Part shown: piece after piece, positions 36,917 through 47,550 of the stretch | Layout of the letters: every line of letters starts with the position of its first letter | How positions within the stretch are numbered: position 1 is the first letter of the stretch | Assembly: GCF_030272615.1 (NCBI RefSeq) | Contig: NC_081406.1 | Coordinates: forward strand, 190,523,891 to 190,587,890 | Direction: 5' to 3' | DNA length: 64,000 nt | Origin: Cryptomeria japonica | Taxonomy: Eukaryota > Streptophyta > Pinopsida > Cupressales > Cupressaceae | Made by a program: the position numbers and the translations under genes | The notes under the pieces: model-generated | Seen by the model: only the letters and a program-made list of their open reading frames with translations | What the model was told of the DNA's origin: nothing | Database searches by the model: none

Positions 36917-38254
36917 TTAAACTATGTACTCACATATGCCCTTGCCATGAACAAGCTTGGTCGGCCTGACATCAACATTGTACTCTAGGATCTTGGTGAT
37001 CCAGTTGGCCCTATTTTCAGTGATATCACCCTCCATGATGTATTCTTGGATTGCAGGATGAGCTACGTACACTGTGGTTTTATTGCAGGCAATGAAATGC
37101 CTGAATTTCTTGAGTCCCTTTACTGTGGCCAATGCCAGTTTTTCAAAAAAGTTATATTTGGCCTCATATTCCTTGAGGGTCTTTGAATGGAAAGCTATAG
37201 GATGTTCACTCCCCTTTTCGACATCTTTCTAGGTCAGGACCATGGCAATACTATGTTGACCAGAAAAAAAGTACATTATGAAATCCTTAGACATATCCAG
37301 GTTAGACAAAACAGGGGCTGAACAGATAGTGTCTTTGATTCCATCAAAAGCTCTTTTGGCCTCGGGAGTCCATTTGAAGTGTGTATCCTTCTTGAGCATT
37401 AGGGTCATGGGCCTTATGATTCCGGCAAAATCAAAAATAAAACGGCTGACAAAATTGACTTTTCCTAGAAAGGATTGGACTCCCTTTTTATTTACTGGAA
37501 GGGGGAGGTCTTTTATGGCCTTTACTCTATTTGGGTCGATGGAAACACCTTCTTTGGACACTATATGTCTGAGAAAATTTCCTTGAGGGACACCAAAAAT
37601 GCATTTCTTTGGGTTTAGGGAAATACCAAATTCGAGGCATTTTTGGAAAACCAATTCGAGATGATCAAAATGATCCTCTCGGTGTTTGGAAAACATTGTT
37701 AGGTCATCCAAGCATATCAAAGTAATCTTATTTATGAGTTCTTTGAAGGCCAGATCCATAGCTCTTTGAAAAGTTGCTCTGGCTTTTGACAACCCGAAAG
37801 ACATCTTTTGGTATTTGAATGTCCCCCATTTGGTGGTGAACGTTGTCTTATGTTGATCTTTTGGTTTTACTAGGACTTGGTTGTATCTTCAGAAGTCATT
37901 GAGCATTGAGAACATCTCTGACCCCACCACCCTACTTAGTAGATGCTCCATTGACAACAAGGGGTAGTGGTCTTTGAGAGATGCTTGATTCAGATCTCAA
38001 AAATCTACATAGAGCCGAATATCTCAATTTTTTTTCCTTACAGACACCATTTTAGATACCCATGTGCTATGTTTTATAGGGTAAATGATCCTTGATTCGA
38101 TCAACTTCCTTAACTCTTGAGCCATGAAGGACTCAATCTTTGGGTTGACCGATCTTTGCTTCTGCTGAATTGGCTTATCTCTGTCACCTAGGTAAATGGT
38201 ATGCTGAATGATGCTAGGATCATAACCTTTTAAATCATCATAAGACCAAGCCAA
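36917..38254 (-). pseudogene. gypsy reverse transcriptase and RNase H
   Basis: The RT start SYDDLKGYDPSIIQHTI and IIYPIKHSTWVSKMVSVRKK (38254-38024) is followed by a stop-rich part with the first catalytic Asp in LYVDF-stop-DLN, then MSFGLSKARATFQRAMDLAF (37804) and the active site ICLDDLTMFS (usually YLDD; Tyr is Cys). SFLGKVNFVSRFI and FKWTPEAKRAFDGIK follow. RNase H is weaker: FHSKTLKEYEAKYNF and KFRHFIACNKTTVYVAHPA, ending LEYNVDVRPTKLVHGKG, a connection typical of Tat-type gypsy. At least six stops are present, mostly explained by transitions. Confidence 0.9.
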
Positions 38255-38386
38255 GACATGTATGTATTCATCACATTATTGGGCGAATCTCTTCTGGTTC
38301 TTAAGAGAAACGTCTTTTCCTACTTTGAGTACTCTCTCATTTTCTACTGACATCTTGGTATAATCTCCTTTGTTGGCCGTAAGCTT

Positions 38387-39115
38387 CTACTTATCATTTT
38401 TGGCATCTTCATGGTCTAACAGATTCTCCAAAGTGATCAGACCATTAGGAAGCTTATTGGGTTTCAACTGGATGATCTGATCACTGTAAGCGTCTTTCAC
38501 CTTACATTGCAGCTGATCTACAAATTCTCCTGAGCTTTGGATGAATAATGCGATCTGCTCGTCGCTCTCAAAAACCTTCCAGTGGGTATCATTATCGGGG
38601 ATAGCCAATCAGACGACTACATAGATTGCTTGGGGGTCAGTGAGTAAATCCATACCAAGATCAAACTGTGATCTGATCATGGCCATCCGGTCAGCAACAA
38701 TGTTTAATTTCTGGGGGATGCTCACAATATTGAAAGCGTTAAAGCTTTTGATTAAATCCCATATTCTGGCACTGTAGGATCTCATGCGGACATGTTTGGC
38801 ACTGGACACCCCTCGAACTTGATGGATCACTAGCTCAGAGTCACTAAAGACCCTCAACTTTTTAATACCCATTCTTTCCACCAAGCTCAGACCCTGGATC
38901 AATCCCTCGTACATCGTTTCATTGTTGGAACATGCAAATTGTAAATGAAAAGACTTCAAGATTTGCTTTCCTGAGGGTGGGGTGAGGCAGATTCCAGAGC
39001 CAGAACCTATCTTGCATTTTGAAGCCATCAAAATGCAGGGTCCATAATGCCGAAGATATCTTCTCTTCAGAAAATGGTTCTTTAGTAAGCTTTGGGATGA
39101 CCTAGTTTTCGACAA
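38387..39115 (-). pseudogene. second RNase H-like domain upstream of RT
   Basis: The fold signature of the archaeal-type RNase H (RVT_3-like) is visible: NNETMYEGLIQGLSL (Glu), RVFSDSELVIHQVRG (Asp) and NIVADRMA (Asp), with the first Asp in LHFDG in an adjacent frame at about 39035. It is followed by IPDNDTHWKVFESDEQIALF and LKPNKLPNGLITLENLL, a linker leading into RT. In classical Tat elements this extra domain lies after RT-RNase H; here it precedes RT. To my knowledge the same HWKVFE-linker arrangement occurs in other plant gypsy polyproteins, so it may be a known subgroup. One frameshift and several stops. Confidence 0.75.
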
Positions 39116-39404
39116 AGATGCAATAGGTACCTAGGCTAGTGGCATGGTAGTTGGATTAGGGATCAGAGTTTATGAATTCGTTTAGGAAAACCTCTTATTT
39201 GGGTGAAATCTCTCCCGTTACTTCTTCGTCTTCCAAGAATTCTACAACTTTTTTTTCCTCATTTGAAATAGAAGTGTGAATAGGATCAAAATTAATCATG
39301 GCCTGGCCTGCTACGTGTTCGACATGGAGGGGTTTTGAAAGGATTTTTAGCGTGGCACCACACTGACTGCAGAGGATGAGGTGGGACCAATCTAAAGACA
39401 GGTA
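39116..39404 (-). pseudogene. gypsy protease-RNase H linker
   Basis: From the insertion site, YLSLDWSHLILCSQ, then VEFLEDEEVTGEISPK-stop. It continues the protease segment of 45978-46380. Confidence 0.6.
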
Positions 39405-39409
39405 ACCTC

Positions 39410-40226
39410 TATTAGGATTCCCACATATACTAAGAGGGGGGGGGGGTGAATCAGTATCTAACTGGTGTATTAAATTTCTTAACTTAATACATGTAGAACA
39501 TATTAAAACTATGTACCAATAAACCAGAAGTAATGCAATAAACATAGATAAAAGCAACCACATGAAAAACACACCATAACACAAAGATTTAACAAGGAAA
39601 CCCAGTGTGGGAAAAACCTCGGTGGGATTTGTGACCCACAATATTCACTTACTGACCAATAAGAGAATATTACTGCTACAAGAGGGGCCTGCACATGCAG
39701 GAAGGCCAAGTGCCTAGAGCTCACTACTCAAATACAAAATAGGAAGTCTCACTGACTTACAAAATGGATTATATAAATCCAGTGTCTTGTACTGCTTCAA
39801 AATAGTATCTATAATGCCAGATCCAGTACCGGTTTCTGCTCTACTTCTTACATAAACCCTTAACCTATAATTCGCATAATAGGTCTGCCTTATTTCGCCT
39901 AATTATATTCTACCATCATAATCCTACATTCATTCAATGTTCTACAATGACCTCTTATATATATGAGTCATTTTACAATGTTGCCAAGTCGGCTTATAAA
40001 TATTTTACAATAATAAACAAAATATATTATAACAAAAATCCTATCGACCTCAGTGCTGGTATGCTTCCTTTCACTGCTGGTGCCGGTGGTTTGAGTGCCG
40101 GTGTAGAGTCTGATCTTGCTAGTGCCAGTGGAATGCCTTGCTAGTGTCATAGGATTGTAAGGTTGCCATCAATGACAAAACCTTCAATCACCTATAATGT
40201 CTCATTGGAGTGTGCATATGCCAACA
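39410..40226 (-). repeat. 3' LTR of the LARD-like element
   Basis: Plus-strand ends TATTAGGATTCCC (TG mutated to TA) and ATATGCCAACA. Contains the G-run GAGGGGGGGGGGGTGAATCA near 39434 and a TATATAA box on the minus strand at about 39766. Confidence 0.9.
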
Positions 40227-40240
40227 ATCTCCCCCTTTGG
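40227..40240 (-). promoter_or_regulatory. polypurine tract of the LARD-like element
   Basis: Minus strand CCAAAGGGGGAGAT directly before TGTTGGCATA. Confidence 0.7.
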
Positions 40241-40582
40241 CATTGATGGCAACACTCATGAGAAAATTTCAAAAAGTGTATCCAAAACTTGTAATCCAAA
40301 AATTGTGTACCAAAAATATGTGTGCTTCCTCTGAGCAGATAAATCTTTTGCTGATTATTTTCTCATACTACTACTCCCCCTTTGGCATCAATGACAAAGG
40401 TTGTCAAAGTGTCAATAGAGTTGTAGCTTTCTATCTCAACCTTGTAACTGGGTGGTTACAATTTGAAAAAGATCCACAAAAACCAAATTTATGCTTTCCA
40501 AAAACTTCTTACTATCTTTTATTGTTGCCTCTGTTCTTTGAACTGTACCGGTGAGGTGCTACATATGCTCTGCTGGTGTTTT

Positions 40583-43500
40583 CTATCCTTGTACTAATGC
40601 CTCAGATATTTCCTTCCTCAAGGATGCTAGATAGTCCAGTCTTGGACTTAGTCTTAATCTTAGATTCTTAGCCTTGTTTATTATTCTCTCCTTTTCTCTC
40701 TCTAGCTTCAGTAATTCTTCCTCAAAACTAGTTATCTTTTCCTCAAAAACTGATAATGTATCAGGTGAATTAACAAAATTGTCAGCAAGTTTATTTATTT
40801 CTTCTTGTACCTTGCTCATTTTCTTATCTATGTCAATTGTCAAGAAATTTGTCTTGTAGATGTCTCTATATAGAGTTTTAAATTCCTTCAATGAGCTACA
40901 TAGTTCCGGTAGAAGCGTGTCAAATTCCGTAGTACACTTCTTTATTTGATCCTCAAAGAATTTTTGTTTTTCAATTTCCAACCTGTCTTTGAATGCCTCT
41001 TCCTTTATTTTCTCAACTGTCACTGTGTTGTCAATAATGTACTTAGACAAAGTGTTGAGTTGGCTCAAAGAATCCTTATTATCTACATTGTAGTTAGGAG
41101 CTATCATCTTCAAAATTGGGATCGTGTAATCTATAGCTTTATATGCCTGTGAACTACAATCTGTTATTCTCTTAATGGAGTCCAAAAGAACTTTAGTTAC
41201 ATTTGTTGATTTATTTCCTGTATAGGAGGAACCAACATTCTGAATTCCACTAGTGGGGGAAATAACCATGCTTGTAGTGACCTCTGGTAGGTCAGTCTAT
41301 GTTTCCATTTCCTTAAGCAAAGGTTTTTGTTCCTCTCCTGTTGCCGGTGGCACTGTTTCTACATGAACTTGTTGCTGTTCCGAAGCCCGTTGCTCTGCTT
41401 GTCTCTCTATTTGTTGATCTATTGTATCATTTGCCTCTTTCCCTTTGGTGTTATCAATGTTATCATTTGCCGGTGGCTGACTGTCCATATCTGTGTTACC
41501 GGTTGTGTCCTGGTCTATCATAATGCTGATTTTTTGAGTATCAACATCAACTGTGTATAGTACCTCAGGATTAGGATTTGTATCCTTTATATCCATACTC
41601 TCATCTACCGGTTGATCTTCAATTGTTTCTACCGGTGGAGTAATCAGAGGCAATGGGGATCAGTTATCTTTTATTTTGATACTAGGAGGTCCACCAACCT
41701 GTCCTTTTCCTTTGTCCTTGACTTTCTGATATACTTTTATTGGTTTAGGGTTTCTATAGTCTTCCTATTTTTCCTTCTCAACAAGGAATATATCCCATGC
41801 ATTTTCAGTTTCTTCTGTTACCTCATTTACCCTTCCAACCATTAGTGCAATATGCCAGTGTGCACTGATTGGTTGGCTTCTGCAATTAGATCATCTATCT
41901 CCTTCGGTGAGTTAACTGGGTAAACAACAAGTAATTTTTCAATTTTAATTTTCTTATGAAGCTCTATAATAGCTTGTCTTCTTGCTTCTAGTCTCTTGAA
42001 TAGTTCATCTGGTAGTTCATCTATAACTTGCATTAGGAACTTCTTATAGATATCCAGGTGTAAAATAACACTATTTTCAACTTGCTCTTTTTCATCCGCT
42101 GATAGTGTATCATATAATTTTTCTATGTTCTTAAGCTTTCCTTCCTCAGTTATTTCATTCAGTAGTTTGTCAATTGGGGCAATGTTTTGTTGAGTCCTTT
42201 TCTTCTTTGGTGTTAGCTTTTTCTTTGGAGTTGTCTTCTTGGCCGGAGACCTCATTGCCTATTGTTTTTGTTTGGTTCTCCTAGGTGAAGGAATGGATAT
42301 CGGTGAAGGTTCTCTTTTCCTTACAACTCTTTTAAATGTTGCAGGCATATCATTCTCTGAAGAAGTTGCTACTGGTGATAGGTGAGTTTCAGGTTGTAGT
42401 GCCTCCAACTCATCTTTAGTGATACCGGTTTGTTTCAGCACATCTTCTTTGATAGCCTTAGCCTGCCTTGAACCTCTTCTCATAGTTGCTTCAACTTTCT
42501 TTACTCTCTTCTTAGATTGAATTTTGCTTTCAATGGTTTCAGCACTACCAAAGACCTCTTCCTTAGGTTCCTTGGGTACATCTAGAAGGGCTTTTGCAAA
42601 TGTTTCAATGATGTGGTCATCGATCTCATAGGCCATCTCAGTAACCCAAATTGTTCTTGGGATAATTTCTTCCATCCATATCTCATCCTTTTTAATCACA
42701 AAACATATATCATATTTGTATTTGTTAACATTTTTATGTGACAGTCTGACTCTAGAGTTCATTCTGGCCTTTAGTGTTTGAAAATACTCATCAATATTCT
42801 TTTGTTTGCTTTCACCCATGTTGTTGAACAAGTCTAATAACTGTTTCCCTACCGGTATGTCAAATCCAAGGTTCTTGATACCTATACTGGGCACCTTTTT
42901 GGTTATGTGTAGCATTAAGCATACAAGTAAGTTGCCAAATCTAAATGTTCATTTCTTATCCTTCTTGATCTTCCCTAAATTGTCAATCAATTCATCCTTT
43001 AACCATTCACATACATCAATTTTCACATTCTCATTTACCATATCATGTGCACTTTTTATGCATAAATTGGAGACTAAGTTAAGTCTGTTTGTATGAGTTA
43101 CTTTGTAATCTAGAATCATGCTAATGAATCTTACATTTATGTTGATTACATCATTAACCCTCAAGGACCTTTTGTCGGATGTTGCACCTGTTAGGTTTGT
43201 TACTAGGTCATTTGAGACCTTCTTTGTCTTGTCTGGTCTGTTACCGGTGGAAGGTAACCCTGTTATAGCTTTCACAGCTTCCTTGGTAATTTTGTGAACC
43301 GAATCTAACCAAAAGAATGCACCATGAACTTTACTCAATACTATCCTAATAACTTCCTTAGGAAAGTCCAGAATGCTGAGGATTTCAGTGAATCCTAGGG
43401 TTTCAACAATTTTATGTTCAGGTTTCACATTTTTGAAATCATCACATATAACAGTTTTGTACATGTTTTTGATTTCTTCATCTCCTAATTCTTCTATATG

Positions 43501-43680
43501 GCAATGGATATAAATTCTAGGGTCTTCTGCGTAAACAACTCCTTTGGGAATTTGGGAAAAAGCACCTACATTATCATCTTTCTTTGCTATCTTGAGAACT
43601 AGCTGAAATATGGGCCTAGGGTGCTTGATCACTTCCACAATAGGGTTTGCTATGAATTCAGGTACAGAGGAGGATGCCAT
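40583..43680 (-). pseudogene. approximately 1000-codon ORF of unknown function carried by the LARD-like element
   Basis: From ATG 43680 one frame runs to 41842 with only two stops (about 42946 and 42256), both explained by a single G-to-A or C-to-T change. After one frameshift near 41860 it continues in another frame to 40583. The N-terminal 350 residues look globular (PEFIANPIVEVIKHPRPIFQ; SKVHGAFFWLDSVHKITKEA; ITGLPSTGNRPDKTKK). A Lys-rich, nuclear-signal-like stretch follows (KKTTPKKKLTPKKKRTQQ, about 42240), then an acidic/Gln-rich part (QQIERQAEQRASEQQQVHVE), and the C-terminal 220 residues are coiled-coil-like (EEINKLADNF; SFEEELLKLEREKERIINKA). I do not recognise the family. It could be a captured host gene or an element-specific protein. 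Confidence 0.6.
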
Positions 43681-44050
43681 GATTATAAATACCTTTTTCT
43701 TCCTTTGGAAAGATTGATTGCTGAAATGCCTTGCCTCTTTGCTCGAAATGCCTTAGCTCTGGAAATTTCGCGCTCTTCAAATGTTTGAATGCTCGGTGAA
43801 GTCAAATGGAGCCAAAACCACTAATTTATAATTTTAATTCATCAACTACCACATTTAATGTATGGCGGTTAAGTAGTCACTTAATTTTGTTTGCCAGTAC
43901 AAAAGTAATTTTTTTCTACTTTTCACCATCAACTGAGGGAATTATAGCATATTTCACATTGATTGCCAAACCCTCAAAGAAATTTCTTCAATTGGATGAA
44001 GAGACTCCTACCAGTGGAGTGCTACTATGTCCTGTCGGTGGAGTGCTACT
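43681..44050 (-). other. spacer between zinc-knuckle ORF and large ORF
   Basis: AT-rich with stops in all frames. It may contain the 5' leader of the large ORF. Confidence 0.35.
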
Positions 44051-45145
44051 CTATTCTGATTTCCTGATCCATTGTTTTGAAAATTCATGCTTAACTTCTT
44101 CAACTTTTTCTTTTCCTTTCAAACTAGAACTTTTGTTGTCTGCCGGTGATGCTTTACTTCTGTAGAATTTTGCAATATGTCCAATCTTGTTACATGCATA
44201 GCAAGTCACATTATTTTTCTGAATAGCTTTCCCATAACCTACACTGGTTTGTGTTCTACATTGACTAGATAAGTGTCCAAATCTTCCACAAACATAACAT
44301 CTCACATTCATTTTGCAATTTTCAGAGTTATGACCAACTTTGTTGCATTTTGAACATTGACCGCTGGGGGTGTTGATATTCTGATAATTTCTTGATCTAC
44401 ATTGATTTTCTCTATGACCATACTTATTACAGTTAAAGCATTTTCCATTAAATTTGTAAGCATTAGGTTGTCTTACTGGTTTTCTATGATCCTATGTGTT
44501 TGTAGTACCAGAGCTTTCACCAACTTCAAAACCAATTCCACAAGTGTCACCTTTAGGTTTCTAATTCTTCAATAAGTCACCAAGTTCTTCTGAGCTTTTC
44601 TTGAATTTCTCTTTGTGCTGATTTGCAGTATCTAGTTCTCTTTCTAAGACTTCTTTCTACCTCATCAGTTCACTTGAGTCATTCTGAGTGTGCATTAGAT
44701 CTGTCTTCAACAAATCATTTTCATAACTAAGCTTTGTGTTTTCATTTGCAGCATCACTTAGTCTTCTAGTCAAATCTTCTTCATTCTTCTTTCTATCTTC
44801 AATTTCTTTACAGAATCTCATAGTCATATCCTACATCTCATTCTTTGTTGTCATGTTCTCTTGCTTCAGCTTGTTTATCATATCATTTAGAGTTTCTTTT
44901 TCATCTTTCTCATTTTGCATCTTTTCACAAAGTTCTCTTCTCTTGTTTCTTGAAATAGTAAGATTTTCTTGAAGTGCTTGAATGATATCCTGAGCAGCCT
45001 TTAGATCATCTTCAAGTTTGATATTTTTCAATTTTTCTGTATCATAGTCTGAGAGAGCTCCTTCAAGTTGCTTCATCAAGTTTTCCCTCTCTACCGGTGT
45101 CAAGATCTTCCTCAAGGTGTTAGGCTTCTGAAAATAGAGGACCAA
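44051..45145 (-). pseudogene. gag-like ORF with coiled coil and four zinc knuckles
   Basis: It starts 1-2 bp after the primer site. The first 104 codons (45145-44831) are heptad-rich (RENLMKQLEGALSDYDTEKL; KRRELCEKMQNEKDEKET). After several stops come four CCHC-type knuckles: CFNCNKYGHRENQC (about 44440), CSKCNKVGHNSENC (about 44340), CYVCGRFGHLSSQC (about 44290) and CYACNKIGHIAKFY (about 44190, last Cys replaced by Tyr). A GIGFEVGESS phrase precedes them, as in the distal half of some copia gags. The usual UBN2-type gag core is absent, so only the RNA-binding half remains. It may have packaged the element's RNA. Confidence 0.7.
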
Positions 45146-45157
45146 ACTCTGATACCA
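45146..45157 (-). promoter_or_regulatory. primer-binding site of the LARD-like element
   Basis: Minus strand TGGTATCAGAGT two bases after the 5' LTR end; eleven of twelve positions match the usual initiator-tRNA-Met site. Confidence 0.8.
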
Positions 45158-45159
45158 AT

Positions 45160-45972
45160 TGTTAGGATTCCCATAGATACTGAGAGGGGGGGTGAATCAG
45201 TATCTAATTAGTGTATTAAATTTCTTAACTTAAAACATGTAGAACATATTAAAACTGTGTACTGGTAAACCAGAAGTAATGCAAAAAATAGAGATAAAAG
45301 CAACCACATGAAAAACACACCATAACACAAAGATTTAACGAGGAAACCCAGTGTGGGAAAAACCTTGGTGGGATTTATGACCCACAATATTCACTTACTG
45401 ACCAATAAGAGAATATTACTACTACAAGAGGGGCCTGCACATGTAGGAAGGCCAAGTGCCTAGAGCTCACTACTCAAATACAAAATAGGAAGTCTCACTG
45501 ACTTACAAAATGGATTATATAAATACAGTGTCTTGTACTACTTCAAAATAGCATCTATAATGCCAGATCCAGTACCGGTTTCTGCTCTGCTTCTTACATA
45601 AACCCTTAACCTATAATTCACATAATAGGTCTGCCTTATTTCGCCTAATTATATTCTACCATCATAATCCTACATTCATTCAATGTTCTACAATGATCTC
45701 TTATATATATGAGTCATTTTACAATGTTGCCAAGTCATCTTATAAAGATTTTATAATAATAAACAAAATATATTATAACAAAAATCCTGTTGGCCTCGGT
45801 GCCGGTATGCTTCCTTTCACTGTCGGTGCCGGTGGTCTGAGTGCCGGTGTAGAGTCTGATCTTGCTAGTGCCAGTGGAATGCCTTGCCGGTGTCATAGGA
45901 TTGTAAGGTTGCCATCAATGACAAAACCTTCAATCACCTACAATGTCTCATTGGAGTGTGCATATGCCAACA
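45160..45972 (-). repeat. 5' LTR of the LARD-like element
   Basis: Plus-strand ends TGTTAGGATTCCC and ATATGCCAACA. TATATAA on the minus strand at about 45510. Differences from the 3' LTR are scattered single substitutions and one G-run length change. Confidence 0.9.
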
Positions 45973-45977
45973 ACCTC

Positions 45978-46380
45978 CTATTTTTGCAGTGAAGTCTCGG
46001 GAAAGGCAGAGCCCGAAAACAGGCGGGATGTCAATGACCACTACTTCTTGGGATACCGTAACACTGGGACATGCAAATAAAGTCAGAGGGAGACTTCTGA
46101 TAGGACCTATGGTCTGGACCTTGTTCCCATCAAGTTGCATAACCCCCCTATTTAAAGGTTCATAATTGATATTCAAAACTTTAGCGATTTGTTTAGGCAT
46201 GATGGTGGTGCTAGCTCCAGAATCTATCATAGAATTATGCAAGAGTTTATCCCTGACTATAAGGGTAAGATAAAATGGTTTCAGCTCGGGCTTACCTTCT
46301 AGTTGAGACTTGGGAGGCAAAACCTCATTGGTCAACACGGTCAGAGAGCATGACTTGTTGGCAGCGGGTTGGAAACCCAT
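45978..46380 (-). pseudogene. gypsy aspartic protease
   Basis: The catalytic motif MIDSGASTTIMPKQI (Asp-Ser-Gly) is intact at about 46210, followed by VMQLDGNKVQTIG and VVVIDIPPVFGLCLSRDF, the flap and C-terminal region of the gypsy retropepsin. The domain is interrupted just after DFTAKIGG by the LARD-like insertion and resumes at 39404. It would process the polyprotein. Confidence 0.85.
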
Positions 46381-46630
46381 TTCGTTGGTTCATGGAGATT
46401 TGGTGGCACCCTCACTTGCATCTCTCCCACCCTCAGACATGGCTTCCTTCATCCGGTTCTTCTGCTCGAGGATACTCAGGAGAACCCATAGGGAAACATG
46501 GGCCAGAGCTTTCTTCAGCTGCTCCACGACGTCTATTTTTATGTGTGTGGGCACCTTCGGCTCCTTTGACTTTACACAACTTGTTCTTGTCTATCTTGTT
46601 CTCTCTTGCTTTTGTTCTATTCATTGGCCT
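46381..46630 (-). pseudogene. gypsy gag remnant
   Basis: A basic, Glu/Lys-rich frame (KARENKIDKNKLCKVKGAEG) upstream of the protease, with a stop and a frame change before it. No zinc knuckle remains. The element is truncated about here. Confidence 0.4.
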
Positions 46631-47280
46631 CTAGATCTTGGGTTGCCATAGGCAAATTCTTACAATATCTACAAAATGAACACCAATGAAAATATAGGGA
46701 GCCACAAGCTTAAAAAATCCACAGTTAATAAAAGTCAATCTAAGTACAAACAAGGTACTCTCGATTTCACAACTAGCTCGATAGTAGTAATGAAGTCTTA
46801 AACTAACAAAGGCATAAGTGGAAATTTGGTAGATTGCAACAATCATAATATGGTACCCAAAAATAAAATGGAACTGCAAAATATTAATCATCTTCGGATT
46901 GGAAGATGCACTAACCAAACCAAAAAAAATACGCTCCACTAAAAAATAATCACCTGTGCAGATAATATAGAGCATGTCGTGAAGAGAAGGATGATACCAA
47001 AGGAGTATATCATCCCCCAACAATGTGCCAATACCCAAAACTCAAGCCACAACAATAAAAAACCAAAACAAATCCATCACAGATGAACAAACAAATAAAA
47101 AATGATTTTGTCAAATGATAATGACAAATTAATTGTTAAAACAATAATCACTAGGAAAACCAAAATCTACAATTAATTTAAGGCTTCAAATGCCTCAACT
47201 GCAAAAAAAAATCTTCTGAGATCTAATCTCAAACCATATAGATGAAAATTCTCAAGAGTGGAAGGAATCACAGGATGTGA

Positions 47281-47292
47281 GCTCTGATACCA
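47281..47292 (-). promoter_or_regulatory. primer-binding site, initiator tRNA-Met type
   Basis: Minus strand TGGTATCAGAGC, directly adjoining the LTR end CTCCTACA. Confidence 0.85.
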
Positions 47293-47550
47293 TGTAGGAG
47301 TGATCAACCTCCCAGTACCTACAAATCCAGAAACATGATTGTATTGAGATGATTAAACAATGTACATAAGCTAGCTTATAAAGAAAAGGGAAGAGAGAGA
47401 AGCACTTATGAGGTGCAAGAGTGGGTAGGTAAGTATAACTACCTAACTACTAATATGCACAAATATTTATTCAACCTAGGGAATGATAAATGCCAACTAA
47501 ATTAAGGTTGGATTTAAACATAATGAGTAAATTATTAATTTACTCCAACA
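47293..47550 (-). repeat. 258-bp copia LTR
   Basis: On the minus strand it runs TGTTGGAGTAAATTAATAAT ... ATCACTCCTACA, with a TTTATAAGC box at about 47375 and an inverted terminal TGTTGG/CCTACA-like pair. No second copy was found. Confidence 0.75.

Larger units (their letters stand above)
39410..45972 (-). mobile_element. non-autonomous copia-type LTR element (LARD-like) carrying a large ORF
   Basis: LTRs 39410-40226 (817 bp) and 45160-45972 (813 bp) are very similar to each other. The target duplication ACCTC is exact at 39405-39409 and 45973-45977. The primer site TGGTATCAGAGT (initiator tRNA-Met type) and a polypurine tract are present. The internal 4.9 kb encodes a coiled coil, four CCHC zinc knuckles and then an approximately 1000-codon ORF, with no protease, integrase, RT or RNase H motif in any frame. 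It must have been mobilised by another copia element. It sits inside the gypsy protease region and, judged by LTR similarity, is among the youngest insertions here. Confidence 0.88.
35591..46630 (-). mobile_element. Ty3-gypsy element body (minus strand), 5' truncated and interrupted
   Basis: Protein order on the minus strand is gag remnant (46624), protease (46210), RNase H-like domain (39100), RT (38254-37229), RNase H (to 36917), integrase (36871-35591). Integrase after RT defines gypsy. The protease/RT junction is split by the element 39410-45972 with its ACCTC duplication; sequence reads through cleanly from SRDFTAKIGG on one side to YLSLDWSHL on the other. The 5' part (most of gag, 5' LTR, primer site) is missing at about 46630, where a copia fragment begins. 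No LTR of this element was identified on the left. Confidence 0.8.
46635..47550 (-). mobile_element. 5' end of a small-LTR copia element
   Basis: A 258-bp LTR (47293-47550) followed on the minus strand by a perfect TGGTATCAGAGC primer site and about 650 bp of leader-like sequence. The rest of the element and its second LTR are not in the window. A frame at 46631-47038 is hydrophobic and not gag-like. Confidence 0.65.

Noticed and set aside
41327-43096. Plus-strand ORFs over the LARD region
   Set aside because: They are antisense shadows of the large minus-strand ORF, short and Ser/Leu/Phe-rich.
46631-47038. 135-codon minus-strand ORF after the copia primer site
   Set aside because: Hydrophobic, Cys/Tyr/Phe-rich with no gag signature; probably chance in AT-rich leader.
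46635-47550. Complete copia element with two LTRs
   Set aside because: Only one 258-bp LTR and a primer site are found; no second LTR or pol in the expected position.
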